Shown: positions 1 through 7,874 of the stretch, in pieces | Layout of the letters: each line of letters begins with the position of its first letter | Position numbering within the stretch: the first letter of the stretch is position 1 | Assembly: GCA_947628335.1 (NCBI GenBank) | Contig: CANQZT010000003.1 | Span: 1 to 20,744 of the forward strand | Length of the DNA stretch: 20,744 nucleotides | Direction of reading: 5' to 3' | Source of the DNA: an uncultured Clostridia bacterium | GTDB lineage: Bacteria; Bacillota_A; Clostridia; TANB77; CAG-508 | Notes under the pieces: model-generated | What the model was told of the DNA's origin: nothing | Database searches by the model: none | The model's input: the letters and a program-made list of their open reading frames with translations, nothing else | Made by a program: the position numbers and the translations under genes

Positions 1-43
1 TAGCAACAGCTAATGAATGTTTTAATATATTTTCATCTATCAT
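1..43 (-). CDS. 5' end of a probable HD-domain protein, running out of the window
   Basis: Only the first 14 codons are present. They start with ATG at 43-41 and read MIDENILKHSLAVA. A GGAG ribosome-binding site lies about 7 bases upstream (51-54). The string LKHSLAVA resembles the first helix of HD/HDIG-domain phosphohydrolases, where a histidine followed by S-x-A-V-A is common, but this is too short for a firm family call. It runs the same way as the sporulation genes to its right and is separated from spoIIQ by about 350 non-coding bases. Confidence 0.5.
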   Translation of the reverse strand, partial: MIDENILKHSLAVA

Positions 44-83
44 TTTTAACTCCAAAATTTTATTTAACCTTCTATTCAATAAG

Positions 84-124
84 AAATATTAGTCTTTCCG
101 CTTCTTTTCCAATGACTAATATTT
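84..124. repeat. Inverted repeat, 11-bp arms
   Basis: Arms 84-94 and 114-124 are perfectly complementary and enclose a 19-base loop. The structure lies about 40 bases upstream of the partial gene at 1-43. There is no convincing U-tract on either strand, so it is not clearly a terminator. It could be a leader structure of that gene. Confidence 0.4.
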
Positions 125-187
125 GATTTCTTTACTTCAAATGGAATATATGTACTTACTATATTTACACCATTTTGCAATAAATTC

Positions 188-236
188 AAATATCCCTTAT
201 CATTATAATTAATGGTAAGGGATATTTAAGCTTTTT
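188..236 (+). terminator. Hairpin with T-tract, orientation uncertain
   Basis: Arms 188-204 and 211-227 pair over 17 positions with one G-U wobble and a 6-base loop. On the plus strand a run of six T follows at 231-236. On the minus strand, where spoIIQ transcripts would arrive, the T-tract is poor. It may end spoIIQ transcription or an unrecognised plus-strand transcript. The rest of 44-395 shows no gene to me. Confidence 0.5.
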
Positions 237-395
237 TGTTAATTTAATAATAAACTATTCCATATTAGAAAGTCAAGCAAAATTCAGAATTTTATCCAGC
301 TTTTAGTGAACTTAACCTATATAAACTTCAAGTTGTGAATCAATTTTATTCTAGTCATTTGCTAAAATATTAACTAATTGACCTGTTTTCTACTA

Positions 396-1262
396 TTATT
401 TTATATATCCATTTGGATCTAAATTTTCTCCATTTTTACTAATTTCAAAATGTAAATGTGGGTCATCTGCAATTTCAAATGTTGCTGTATCTCCAACAGT
501 TCCAATAGTTGCTCCTTGCTTTACTTCTTCTCCTACATTTACAAATTCAGCAGTTAACAAATTTGCATATAATGTTTCATATCCATCTTGATGTTCTATA
601 ATAACAGATAACCCATATCTTGGATCATTTTTTATAGATTTCACCTTGCCATCAGCAACAGCCTTTACAACAGTGGTTTTATTAGCTTTAATATCAACAC
701 CCAAATGAGTTGTCCATTCTTGTAGCGTATTAGAATATGTCAGACTATCTTTTGCATAATCTTTCATAATTTCACCTTCGACTGGTTTTATAAATGTCAA
801 TACATTATTATCATCATTTGTACTTGTTAACATATTCATTTGTTCCTTTTTACTGTCATTTTCCGTATCTTTTTTTACTGAATTTGTAGTTACTGTATTT
901 TCTTTTGAAGTATTACTTTTAGTACTTTGGGAATTGGTAGCTATGGTATTATTCTCTTTTTTGGTATTTGTAGTTGTATTTTGAATATTACTACTTACGG
1001 TATTATTATTTTGTTCTATAATTTCATTTTTTGCCTCATCTACAGTCTTCCCAAACTGCGTACTTATAGTTTCAGCATTATCTGAAGACTCTTGAACGAG
1101 TGTTGCAATCCTTTCAGAACCTATATCTTCCTCTATATTGTTACCATATACAACAAATGTAATAGCAAATAATATAATCCCTATTCCTAATATACTTCCT
1201 CCTATATATAAAATGTTTTTCTTATTTGATACTTCTTCATGTCTTCGTTTTTCTCTTCTCAT
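396..1262 (-). CDS. spoIIQ: SpoIIQ-like M23 (LytM) peptidase, forespore membrane protein
   Basis: 288 aa. A charged N-terminus is followed by one membrane segment (about residues 17-39), an Asn/Thr/Ser-rich low-complexity linker (about 80-145) and a C-terminal M23 domain (about 155-288). The zinc ligands are intact: H186 and D190 in HLGVD, and HLH at 269-271. Bacillus SpoIIQ has lost a ligand, whereas clostridial SpoIIQ keeps them. In the family, SpoIIQ sits in the forespore membrane and pairs with SpoIIIAH to bridge the two membranes during engulfment. The name rests mainly on position directly downstream of spoIID, an order known in clostridia. A generic M23 endopeptidase is the alternative. 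AGGAGG lies 8 bases before the ATG. The stop is TAA. Confidence 0.8.
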   Translation of the reverse strand: MRREKRRHEEVSNKKNILYIGGSILGIGIILFAITFVVYGNNIEEDIGSERIATLVQESSDNAETISTQFGKTVDEAKNEIIEQNNNTVSSNIQNTTTNTKKENNTIATNSQSTKSNTSKENTVTTNSVKKDTENDSKKEQMNMLTSTNDDNNVLTFIKPVEGEIMKDYAKDSLTYSNTLQEWTTHLGVDIKANKTTVVKAVADGKVKSIKNDPRYGLSVIIEHQDGYETLYANLLTAEFVNVGEEVKQGATIGTVGDTATFEIADDPHLHFEISKNGENLDPNGYIK

Positions 1263-1326
1263 ATTTAATTCCTCCTAAAATTTTATATTTAGTTAAAGTA
1301 TTTCCTTATTTTGAAAATTTATACAT

Positions 1327-2335
1327 TTATATATCAACAATTTCAACTCCTATGTAAAAATGTTTAATAATATCTTCATAGCTACTTCCTTGTTTTGCTA
1401 ACGCATCTGCTCCTGTTTGACTCATTCCAACACCATGTCCATATCCTATAATACTAAATTTTATATTATCTCCTTCCACCGAAAAAGTAAAATTAGTTGA
1501 ACGAAGCCCTAATAAAGTTCTTACTTCTACTCCTGCAAGCTCCAAATTTCCGACTTTTAATGTTTTAACTCTTCCACTATCTGTTTTTTCTTTTATCTGA
1601 ATATTTAATTCCTGAGAAGAAAAGTCTATTACTAAATCTGGATGTTTTTCTTTAATTTTATTTACAAACTCACTTTTTGTCATCACAACTTCTGAACTAT
1701 ATTGATCATATGCCTCTTCACCGTGCTGTCTCAACAACTTGTAAATATGGATATCCACTTCCTCCCCATACATTAATTGGTAGTTCTGTAGTTCCTCCAC
1801 TATTAGAATGAAAAAATGCATTAATTGGCTTTCCATCATATGTAATAATTTTTCCTTTTGTACTATTTACTGCATTTACAATCTTATTCCAATTAGATTC
1901 TCTTAATCCCTCCTCCCATCTATCTAGCCTATCCGATTTAGATATCCAAGCCTGACAACATGATGCACTATCACAAATATCAGCATTTTCATGTTTTTTT
2001 GAATTATTCACTATTTTATATATTGTATAAGTTCTTGCAACAACAGCCTGAGCTCTTAGAGCTTCCTCATGAAAATCTACTGGCATTTCTGCTGATACCA
2101 CATGATATAAATACTCATCTAATTCAACTTCTTCAACCTCATTAGTACTTGTATGTAATAGTTTTATAGTATTGTAATTTTTATAATCATAATCGTTTTG
2201 AACAACCTCTTCTTCTACCACTACATTTTCAGTTTCTGCCGTTGTTTGTTGTACCTCAAATTTTCTTGTAAATAAAATCGGTATCAAAAATATAACTTGA
2301 ATGAATAATATCAAATATATAATTACTTTTCGCAT
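1327..2335 (-). CDS. spoIID: SpoIID lytic transglycosylase, interrupted by a +1 shift at CGG
   Basis: SpoIID cleaves glycan strands during engulfment, in the SpoIID-SpoIIM-SpoIIP complex. The N-terminus has one membrane anchor (about residues 5-23). The SpoIID domain follows, with VSAEMP, ALRAQAVVARTY and AFFHSNSGG, then GHGVGMSQTGADALA near the C-terminus. The gene is in two frames. The first frame ends VVETA-CGG-TGA. Skipping the C of CGG (minus-strand codon at 1723-1721) gives VVETA-GEEAYDQYSSEVV and an uninterrupted 335-aa protein, close to the 343 aa of the B. subtilis protein. The second half is well conserved and ends normally (TAA), so decay is unlikely. Start ATG at 2335 follows a GGGAG site. 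The 3' neighbour is spoIIQ. I saw no clear sigma-E promoter in the short gap after the sigF terminator. Confidence 0.88.
1720..1723 (-). other. +1 frameshift site CGGT in spoIID
   Basis: Minus-strand context is GCA CGG TGA AGA. The 0-frame CGG is codon 205 and is followed at once by TGA. Dropping the C gives GCA GGT GAA GAG, which continues the SpoIID family sequence. Confidence 0.75.
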
Positions 2336-2362
2336 TTCTTTACTCCCTTTCTTAAAAATTAT

Positions 2363-2417
2363 TAAAAAAATTTACAGCATGAAGTTTTCTTAATTTTTTA
2401 AGAAAATTCCTACTGTA
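2363..2417 (-). terminator. Terminator of the spoIIA operon
   Basis: On the minus strand, just past the sigF stop, 2417-2373 folds into a long hairpin (outer arms TACAG/CTGTA, inner 9-bp arm TTTTCTTAA/TTAAGAAAA). It is followed by seven T at 2370-2364. This separates sigF from spoIID. Confidence 0.7.
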
Positions 2418-2425
2418 TAAAATTT

Positions 2426-3148
2426 TTAAGATGTTAATTTTAATTTCATTGAGTTTAAAATTTTCTTTTCTATTCTTGAAACTTGTACCTGAGTAATCCC
2501 CAAAACTTTTGCTACTTCAGCTTGAGTTTTTTCTTTATAAAAACGAAGTAATATAATTTCTTTTTCACGCGTCTCTAAATTTTCTATTAACTGCCTTAAA
2601 GCAATTTTATCAACAATACTACTTGCTTCATCTTTACCAGTCCCAATTTTATCAATAATTGTTCTTGAATCATCATTACCACTACTGTTTTCCTCATAAA
2701 TAGATGAAACTGGTTTTAAGCAATCTAATGCATATGTAACTTCTTCTTTAGGAATTTTTAATACTTTTTCGATTTCACTTACTGTAATATCTCTACCTGT
2801 TTTATTCAAATATTCTTTTTGAAGTTCTAATATTTTCATTGCTAATTCTTTTGTACTTCTAGATACTTTCACCATTCCGTCATCTCGAATAAATCGTTTG
2901 ATTTCTCCTAGTATATATGGTACTGCATAGGTTGAAACTTGTACTTCAAAACTTGTATCAAATCTTTTAATAGCTTTTATAAAGCCCATACATCCAATTT
3001 GGAAAATATCATCTGTTTCATAGCCTCTACCACTAAACCTCTTTACTATATTCCATATAAGACCTTTATTGTTCTCTACAAGTTTAGTCATAGCATCTTC
3101 ATCTCCATTTTGGGCTCTTAAAATCTGTTTTAAATTATCTTCGTACAT
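2426..3148 (-). CDS. sigF: RNA polymerase sigma-F, forespore-specific
   Basis: Sigma-F is the first compartment-specific sigma factor of sporulation and is held inactive by SpoIIAB. With the start used here the protein is 240 aa. Region 2 contains DDIFQIGCMGF (about residues 46-56), and GEIKRFIRDDGMVKVSRS (about 81-98) is the sigma-F/G signature. Region 4 ends in a helix-turn-helix (TQAEVAKVLGITQVQVSRIEKKI). An in-frame ATG 18 bases upstream (3166) would give 246 aa. I prefer 3148 because a purine-rich AGGAAGAAGG site stands directly before it and homologues begin with a short M-x-x-Y-E-D-N sequence. It is the third gene of the spoIIA operon, with spoIIAB ending about 30 bases upstream. Confidence 0.93.
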   Translation of the reverse strand: MYEDNLKQILRAQNGDEDAMTKLVENNKGLIWNIVKRFSGRGYETDDIFQIGCMGFIKAIKRFDTSFEVQVSTYAVPYILGEIKRFIRDDGMVKVSRSTKELAMKILELQKEYLNKTGRDITVSEIEKVLKIPKEEVTYALDCLKPVSSIYEENSSGNDDSRTIIDKIGTGKDEASSIVDKIALRQLIENLETREKEIILLRFYKEKTQAEVAKVLGITQVQVSRIEKKILNSMKLKLTS

Positions 3149-3177
3149 AGCCTTCTTCCTTTTCATTATTCTCTTGT

Positions 3178-3666
3178 TTATATTCTAAATGAACTAAATA
3201 TTTTTCCATCTAGCTCACTTTCCCTACTCACTTTCTTTTTTTTAATTACTTTTTTCATCGTTATTTTTGTACCAAGCCCTAAAATAGACTCAACATCAAG
3301 TTCATCCATAAAACTATCCATAATAGTAAATCCCATTCCAGATCTTTCTAAATCAGGTTTAGAAGTATATAATGGCTCTTTTGCTATTTCTATATTTTCA
3401 ATTCCTTTTCCACTATCTGAAATTTCAATTAAGAGTGTATTTGCAAATATTTTGCATGCAATAGTAATCAAGCCTTCTTCATCTTCATATCCATGTATAA
3501 TACAATTAGTAACAGCTTCAGATACAGCCGTTTTTATGTCTGCTAATTCTTCAATTGTTGGATCAAGTTGTGAAGCAAATGCTGCCACACTAATACGAGC
3601 AAATGCCTCATTATTAGATTTACTCAAAAATTCTAGCTTCATTTCGTTTTCATACAAACTTTTCAT
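3178..3666 (-). CDS. spoIIAB: Anti-sigma-F factor SpoIIAB, serine kinase
   Basis: SpoIIAB binds sigma-F and phosphorylates SpoIIAA on serine. It is a GHKL-type ATPase. The N-box EAVTN is at residues 50-54, the G1 box DSGKG at 84-88 and the G2 box SGMGF at 109-113. I place the start at 3666 (162 aa) because an AGGGGG site lies 9 bases upstream. An ATG at 3699 is in frame but lies inside spoIIAA and lacks a site. The C-terminus has a basic tail of about 20 residues ([13 protein letters not shown]) beyond the usual end of the family (146 aa in B. subtilis). The order AA-AB-sigF is the standard operon. Confidence 0.93.
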   Translation of the reverse strand: MKSLYENEMKLEFLSKSNNEAFARISVAAFASQLDPTIEELADIKTAVSEAVTNCIIHGYEDEEGLITIACKIFANTLLIEISDSGKGIENIEIAKEPLYTSKPDLERSGMGFTIMDSFMDELDVESILGLGTKITMKKVIKKKKVSRESELDGKIFSSFRI

Positions 3667-3691
3667 CTCTTTTTTCCCCCTATTTATCAAC

Positions 3692-4009
3692 TTATGCACA
3701 TTTGTTAGTAATTGGAATAATTTTTAATAATCCACACATTTCAAATATCTTCTTTATACTTGGATTTACATTAATAAGTTCAGCTGTTCCTCCTAGCATT
3801 TTAATTGTTTTATATCTTCCTATTAACATTCCTATTCCTGCACTGTCCATGAAAGTAACTTTATCAAAGTTAAATATAACTTTTTTAGGCATATATCTTT
3901 CAATTTCATTATCCATCTTCCTCCTTATTTTTTCTGTTGTATGATGATCAATCTCTTCTGTAATTTCAAATACTACAAGCTTGTCCTCATCTTCATATTT
4001 AATATTCAA
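3692..4009 (-). CDS. spoIIAA: Anti-anti-sigma factor SpoIIAA (STAS domain)
   Basis: SpoIIAA frees sigma-F from SpoIIAB when dephosphorylated by SpoIIE. The STAS-domain motif [10 protein letters not shown] places the phosphorylated serine at residue 56. Start choice: AGGAGG is followed 7 bases later by TTG at 4009, giving [10 protein letters not shown] (105 aa). The GTG at 4015 in the same frame is only one base from the AGGAGG and is unlikely. The gene ends just before the preferred start of spoIIAB. Confidence 0.92.
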   Translation of the reverse strand: MNIKYEDEDKLVVFEITEEIDHHTTEKIRRKMDNEIERYMPKKVIFNFDKVTFMDSAGIGMLIGRYKTIKMLGGTAELINVNPSIKKIFEMCGLLKIIPITNKCA

Positions 4010-4038
4010 TTTCACTCCTCCTAACTTCTATTTTTTTT

Positions 4039-4067
4039 ATTATACTCCTGCTTACATTTTTTTCCAA
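4039..4067 (-). promoter_or_regulatory. Promoter of the spoIIA operon, sigma-A-like
   Basis: Minus strand: -35 TTGGAA (4067-4062), 17-base spacer, -10 TATAAT (4044-4039), about 30 bases before spoIIAA. Bacillus spoIIA uses sigma-H. I see no good sigma-H GAAT -10 element here. Confidence 0.6.
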
Positions 4068-4106
4068 TAGCGAAATTTGGGAAGTTTTAGCGATTTATAA
4101 GAAGTT

Positions 4107-4114
4107 TTCGACAA
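4107..4114 (-). promoter_or_regulatory. Spo0A-box match upstream of spoIIA
   Basis: TTGTCGAA on the minus strand matches the Spo0A-box core TGTCGAA, 39 bases upstream of the -35 element. Spo0A~P activation of spoIIA is known in Bacillus. The site is inferred from sequence only. Confidence 0.5.
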
Positions 4115-4153
4115 ATTATTTAATATACAAATCTTAATAGGTATCCTTTATAC

Positions 4154-4206
4154 AAAAACAAAAGAGGATGGTGACCTATTTTAGGACACCATCCTCTTTT
4201 GTTTTT
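4154..4206. terminator. Strong bidirectional terminator after pepE
   Basis: Perfect 20-bp inverted repeat (4154-4173 and 4187-4206) with a 13-base loop. A-rich and T-rich outer ends let it work on both strands. It closes the minus-strand recA-recX-scpA-pepE unit. The stretch 4207-4312 shows no gene. Confidence 0.85.
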
Positions 4207-4312
4207 ATTTACATAGATAATACACAATAATATTACGAACGCTTAGATGCAAATGAAATCCAATTTTTCTTTTTTCCATCTAAAATATCATTTGTATAGG
4301 AATTTTACTTTT

Positions 4313-4936
4313 TTATTTTATACTTTCTATTATTACATCCCCATCTTTAAGGGCTTTATATTTAATATGATTGATTTTGCAATATTCTATGCACTCGTCT
4401 ATTTTTTGTGTTTCTGGATGTTTTGATTTATAGTGAGGAAGAAATAAATAATCAAACACCCCAAGCCCATTCCAAATTGTATTTAAATTATATATATTTA
4501 TATCCGGATTATCACAAATATCCAAACCATGTAAATCTCTTGAAAGAACACAAATACCAGCACTATAACCAATATACAAATAATTAGTATCTTTTTTTAT
4601 TGAATTAATAAATGCATCAAATCCACTTAAATACATTGCCTGCCTTAGAGTAAATACATTTCCACCAATTACATAAAAAGCACTAAAATCTTTAAGTTTT
4701 TTAAATAGTTGTTTTTCTTTACCAAAATAATCTTTTAATGATAATAAGGTAACCTCGAACCCCAGATTTGTCAGTTCCTGTATATCAAATTTAATACTTT
4801 CTTGCTTTTCATCGTTTATTGGATAATCATCTTTTGCATTTGGTATTAGGCATATTTTATTATTGTGTTCTTTAATCCATTCTTTTAATTCTTCAGTTTT
4901 ATTTCCCAATTTATAGGAAGATAAGTATAATTTCAT
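4313..4936 (-). CDS. Peptidase E-like protein (S51 family)
   Basis: 207 aa, cytoplasmic, no signal peptide. The nucleophile motif GYSAG (residues 123-127, Ser125) and the YVIGGNVFTL strand-loop (about 88-97) are characteristic of the S51 dipeptidase E/cyanophycinase fold. Family members cleave Asp-X dipeptides or remain uncharacterised, so the substrate is unknown. AGAGGA precedes the ATG. The gene lies 31 bases after scpA and just before a strong terminator, so it is the last gene of the recA operon. A functional link to recombination is not evident and probably reflects co-transcription only. Confidence 0.8.
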   Translation of the reverse strand: MKLYLSSYKLGNKTEELKEWIKEHNNKICLIPNAKDDYPINDEKQESIKFDIQELTNLGFEVTLLSLKDYFGKEKQLFKKLKDFSAFYVIGGNVFTLRQAMYLSGFDAFINSIKKDTNYLYIGYSAGICVLSRDLHGLDICDNPDINIYNLNTIWNGLGVFDYLFLPHYKSKHPETQKIDECIEYCKINHIKYKALKDGDVIIESIK

Positions 4937-4967
4937 AATAGAAATCCTCTTTTTATATTAGTATTTA

Positions 4968-5723
4968 TTAACATATTTTCTTTTTTCTTTCTACAACTAT
5001 ATCTCCAAATAATTCTTCTTGCTCTACATTTACTTTATCCCTTCTTGTTAATTCCAAAAGACCTGTAAATGCTGTTACTACTTCTTGTTTATTACACTTA
5101 GACAGTGTATATAATTTGTTGAATATAAATTTAGGTTTCTTAACAAGTACTCTAAACATTTCTTTTACTTTACTTGCTACAGTGTATGTATCTGTTATAG
5201 CAATCTTTTTTATATTTTCTGCATTTTGATTTAAACGATTCTTGTTTCTTTCAATTACATTACCATATAACTCTGGTATTATTTCTTTAGTATATTTCTT
5301 TTCTAATTTTTGTTTAGGCAGTTCTATTTGTTCTGCTAACCTAAAAAAACGATTAGAAAATTGATTATAATTTTCTTTTAATTTATTAGTTATCTCTTTA
5401 TATTTTTTATATTCTATTATTCTTTCAATTAATTGCTCTTCTGTTAGTTCTTCTTCGGGTTCTACCTGCTTTGGTAATAATCCTTTAGATTTCAAATACA
5501 ATAATGTAGATGCCATTATTAAAAATTCACTTGTAATTTCTAAATTCATTCTTTCTAATTCCTGAATATACGCTATATATTGATCTGCTATTTCACTTAT
5601 TTTTATATCATAAATATCCATTTTATTTTTATCTATAAGATGACATAGTAAATCAAGTGGTCCTTCGAAGTTTTCTAATTTTACCGCATATTGATTACTT
5701 TTAACTGTTAATACATTCTGCAT
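4968..5723 (-). CDS. scpA: Segregation and condensation protein A
   Basis: 251 aa. ScpA is the kleisin that links the SMC heads and, with ScpB, compacts and segregates the chromosome. The N-terminal signature FEGPLDLLCHLIDKNKMDIY (about residues 19-38) and the segment ITSEFLIMASTLLYLKSKGL (about 63-82) are typical. The C-terminal winged-helix region follows. The start overlaps the end of recX by 16 bases, with AAGGAAG as ribosome site, indicating translational coupling. The usual neighbour scpB is not next to it in this window. Confidence 0.93.
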   Translation of the reverse strand: MQNVLTVKSNQYAVKLENFEGPLDLLCHLIDKNKMDIYDIKISEIADQYIAYIQELERMNLEITSEFLIMASTLLYLKSKGLLPKQVEPEEELTEEQLIERIIEYKKYKEITNKLKENYNQFSNRFFRLAEQIELPKQKLEKKYTKEIIPELYGNVIERNKNRLNQNAENIKKIAITDTYTVASKVKEMFRVLVKKPKFIFNKLYTLSKCNKQEVVTAFTGLLELTRRDKVNVEQEELFGDIVVERKKKIC

Positions 5724-6160
5724 TCTAATACTTCCTTTATCGTTTCTTGTTTATACCCTTTTTTTATAAGATATTGTTTTATAGATTCTTTATCCATTAC
5801 TTTTTCTTTTTTCATAAAAATTTGACTGGCAGATTTTAATTCATACTCTTGTAATTCTTCTTCATGGTTATACTCATAATCTTCTATTTTATTTAGGTCT
5901 ATTCCCTTAGCTAATAGTTTATATTGTATTTCTTTAATAGAAAGATTTTTCAAAGCCATAAATTCACGTACAGATTTTTGTATATAATCGTTATCATCCA
6001 AATATCCTGCTTCTTTTACATATTCTATAATATCATATAACATATCTTTTTGTATAGTATTTTCAAACTTATTTTTTACTTCTCTTTCTGTTCTCTTTTT
6101 ATACATAATATAGTTCATTACTTTTGTTTTTTCTTTATCAAATTCTTCTACAGTATACAT
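5708..6160 (-). CDS. recX: Regulatory protein RecX
   Basis: 150 aa. RecX binds RecA filaments and modulates their activity. The protein is built of three-helix repeats. YIMYKKRTEREVKNKF near the N-terminus, YLDDNDYIQKSVREF in the middle and IKQYLIKKGYKQETI near the end follow the family pattern. It starts one base after the recA stop, using the purine-rich 3' end of recA (GAGGAAGAA) as ribosome site, and overlaps scpA. Confidence 0.9.
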   Translation of the reverse strand: MYTVEEFDKEKTKVMNYIMYKKRTEREVKNKFENTIQKDMLYDIIEYVKEAGYLDDNDYIQKSVREFMALKNLSIKEIQYKLLAKGIDLNKIEDYEYNHEEELQEYELKSASQIFMKKEKVMDKESIKQYLIKKGYKQETIKEVLECRMY

Positions 6161-6161
6161 T

Positions 6162-7208
6162 CTATTCTTCCTCTTCTGATATTTCTTGTTCTTCTCCTAA
6201 ACTTTTTTCAAAAGCTTTTTCAAAATTTTCTCTAATTTTTTGTTCTATTTCTTTCATTATTTCTGGATTATCATTTAAGTATTTTTTTACATTTTCACGG
6301 CCTTGACCAATCCTTTCTCCATTGTAACTAAACCATGAACCACTTTTTTCAATAATATCTAAATTTACCCCCATATCTAAAATATTTCCTTCTTTGGAAA
6401 TACCTTTTCCATATACAATATCAAATTCTGCTTCTCTAAATGGTGGTGCAACTTTATTCTTTACAATTTTTACTCTTGCTCTACTTCCTACTACCTCTCC
6501 ATCTTGTTTTATTGTTTCAGTTTTTCTTATATCCATACGTATTGATGCATAGAATTTTAACGCACGTCCACCAGTTGTAGTTTCTGGATTTCCAAACATA
6601 ACTCCAATTTTTTCTCTTAATTGATTAATAAATATTAACACTGTTTTAGATTTATTAATAGCTCCTGCAAGTTTTCGTAGTGCTTGTGACATAAGCCTTG
6701 CTTGTAATCCCATGTGTGAGTCTCCCATATCTCCATCAATTTCTGCTTTTGGAACTAGTGCTGCAACAGAATCCACAACTATAACATCAAGTGCTCCACT
6801 TCTAATTAGACTTTCTGTAATTTCTAACGCTTGTTCTCCTGTATCTGGTTGAGATACAATTAAGTTATCAATATCTACTCCTAAATGTTTTGCATATACT
6901 GGATCTAAAGCATGTTCTGCATCTATAAATGCTGCTTCTCCTCCAGTTTTTTGTGCTTCTGCTATAACATGCAAAGCAAGAGTTGTTTTACCAGATGATT
7001 CTGGACCATAAATTTCAATAATCCTTCCACGTGGTACTCCTCCAATTCCTAGAGCAATATCTAACCCCAATGCTCCTGTTGGAATTGCCTCTATATTCAT
7101 TGCTTGGAATTCTCCAAGTTTCATTACTGATCCCTTTCCAAATTGCTTTTCAATTTGACTCATTGCTGCCTCTAATGCTTTTCTTTTTTCTGAATTTTCC
7201 ATACTCAT
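6162..7208 (-). CDS. recA: Recombinase RecA
   Basis: 348 aa, the usual family length. RecA forms filaments on single-stranded DNA, drives strand exchange and triggers LexA self-cleavage. Walker A GPESSGKT is at residues 68-75. [12 protein letters not shown] is the Walker B strand and the region around [25 protein letters not shown] is the L1/L2 signature. The start at 7208 ([12 protein letters not shown]) has AGGAGG 7 bases upstream. An in-frame ATG at 7283 lies within the promoter -35 and is not used. The C-terminus is acidic (EEEE), as usual. Confidence 0.97.
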   Translation of the reverse strand: MSMENSEKRKALEAAMSQIEKQFGKGSVMKLGEFQAMNIEAIPTGALGLDIALGIGGVPRGRIIEIYGPESSGKTTLALHVIAEAQKTGGEAAFIDAEHALDPVYAKHLGVDIDNLIVSQPDTGEQALEITESLIRSGALDVIVVDSVAALVPKAEIDGDMGDSHMGLQARLMSQALRKLAGAINKSKTVLIFINQLREKIGVMFGNPETTTGGRALKFYASIRMDIRKTETIKQDGEVVGSRARVKIVKNKVAPPFREAEFDIVYGKGISKEGNILDMGVNLDIIEKSGSWFSYNGERIGQGRENVKKYLNDNPEIMKEIEQKIRENFEKAFEKSLGEEQEISEEEE

Positions 7209-7234
7209 ATATATTCCTCCTAATATTTCTTTAA

Positions 7235-7246
7235 AAACGTTTGTTT
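7235..7246. promoter_or_regulatory. Possible LexA (SOS) operator of recA
   Basis: AACGTTTGTT within an imperfect palindrome fits the core AAC-N4-GTT of the GAAC-N4-GTTC class of LexA sites, although both outer bases differ. It lies just downstream of the predicted recA start of transcription. Confidence 0.35.
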
Positions 7247-7254
7247 GTATATGT

Positions 7255-7283
7255 ATTATTACATTAAGATTTTTATTTGTCAA
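7255..7283 (-). promoter_or_regulatory. recA promoter, sigma-A type
   Basis: Minus strand: -35 TTGACA (7283-7278), 17-base spacer, -10 AATAAT (7260-7255). It precedes the recA ribosome-binding site by about 35 bases and would drive recA-recX-scpA-pepE. Confidence 0.65.
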
Positions 7284-7546
7284 GAGTTTTTTCTAATTTT
7301 TTTACCTTTAAAATTTATGAAATTTGATTTTTGATAATTTTTTAAGAAATTATATAAATATCCAAAACTTTTTTATTTCTATATATTTTTCCATTAGGCT
7401 TTTGACAAAAGTATCTCGACATAAAACTATTTGAACTTTTAAACTTTGTTTATTATACAATACCATCTTAAAATTGTAAACCTATTTTTTCATTTTATTT
7501 TAGCCTCTTTTCCTTTTCAATAAAATAGAAGGATTTTTCATAATAC
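7284..7546. other. AT-rich stretch without a recognised gene
   Basis: About 260 bases between the recA promoter and the terminator of the small Cys-rich gene. I see no open frame with a ribosome site and no clear RNA structure here. Confidence 0.5.
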
Positions 7547-7603
7547 AAAAAAGTTTATATTGAATTGAACTTTTTTGCTCATTTCATATATAAACCTTTT
7601 TTT
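7547..7603 (-). terminator. Probable terminator of the Cys-rich gene
   Basis: The arms 7547-7560 and about 7588-7603 are nearly complementary (AAAAAGTTTATAT type). On the minus strand the 3' arm ends in six T. A nested hairpin AAAAAAGTT/AACTTTTTT can also form. Confidence 0.45.
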
Positions 7604-7626
7604 ATAAGTACTTTTATTTAAATTTA

Positions 7627-7776
7627 TTAACAACAGCCTCTTCCACATCCACAGCCACAATTTGTAAATAATAATAAAAATATTATAATAAAGAACAATA
7701 TTTCACTATCATTTCCAAATATATTGGATAATCCACAACAACCATTGTTACATCCACAATTCCTTGTTTCGTCCAT
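7627..7776 (-). CDS. Small Cys-rich membrane protein, probably sporulation-linked
   Basis: 49 aa with nine cysteines in two clusters (CGCNNGCC at the N-terminus, CGCGCGRGCC at the C-terminus). These flank one hydrophobic segment, EILFFIIIFLLLF. The layout resembles the short Gly/Cys-rich sporulation proteins (YjcZ-like group) of spore formers, though I cannot assign a family. A strong GGGGGG-type ribosome site stands before the ATG. A mother-cell-type promoter match lies at 7807-7815. Function unknown; a spore-coat or membrane role is inferred. Confidence 0.65.
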   Translation of the reverse strand: MDETRNCGCNNGCCGLSNIFGNDSEILFFIIIFLLLFTNCGCGCGRGCC

Positions 7777-7806
7777 TGTAATCCCCCCTTGCTTTTATTT
7801 ATACAA

Positions 7807-7815
7807 TATAGTATG
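7807..7815 (-). promoter_or_regulatory. Possible sigma-K/sigma-E -10 element
   Basis: CATACTATA on the minus strand fits the sigma-K -10 pattern CATA-N3-TA and differs in one base from sigma-E CATACANT. An AC lies 15 bases upstream, as sigma-K promoters have. It is about 30 bases before the Cys-rich gene. Confidence 0.35.
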
Positions 7816-7874
7816 AATTTTTCTAATTTTGTGTTACAATGTTATTAGAAAATTTTTTTAATGAGGTAATAAAT

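Noticed and set aside
7209..7283. 25-residue N-terminal extension of RecA
   Set aside because: It would start inside the predicted -35 element. The AGGAGG and the normal family length support the start at 7208.
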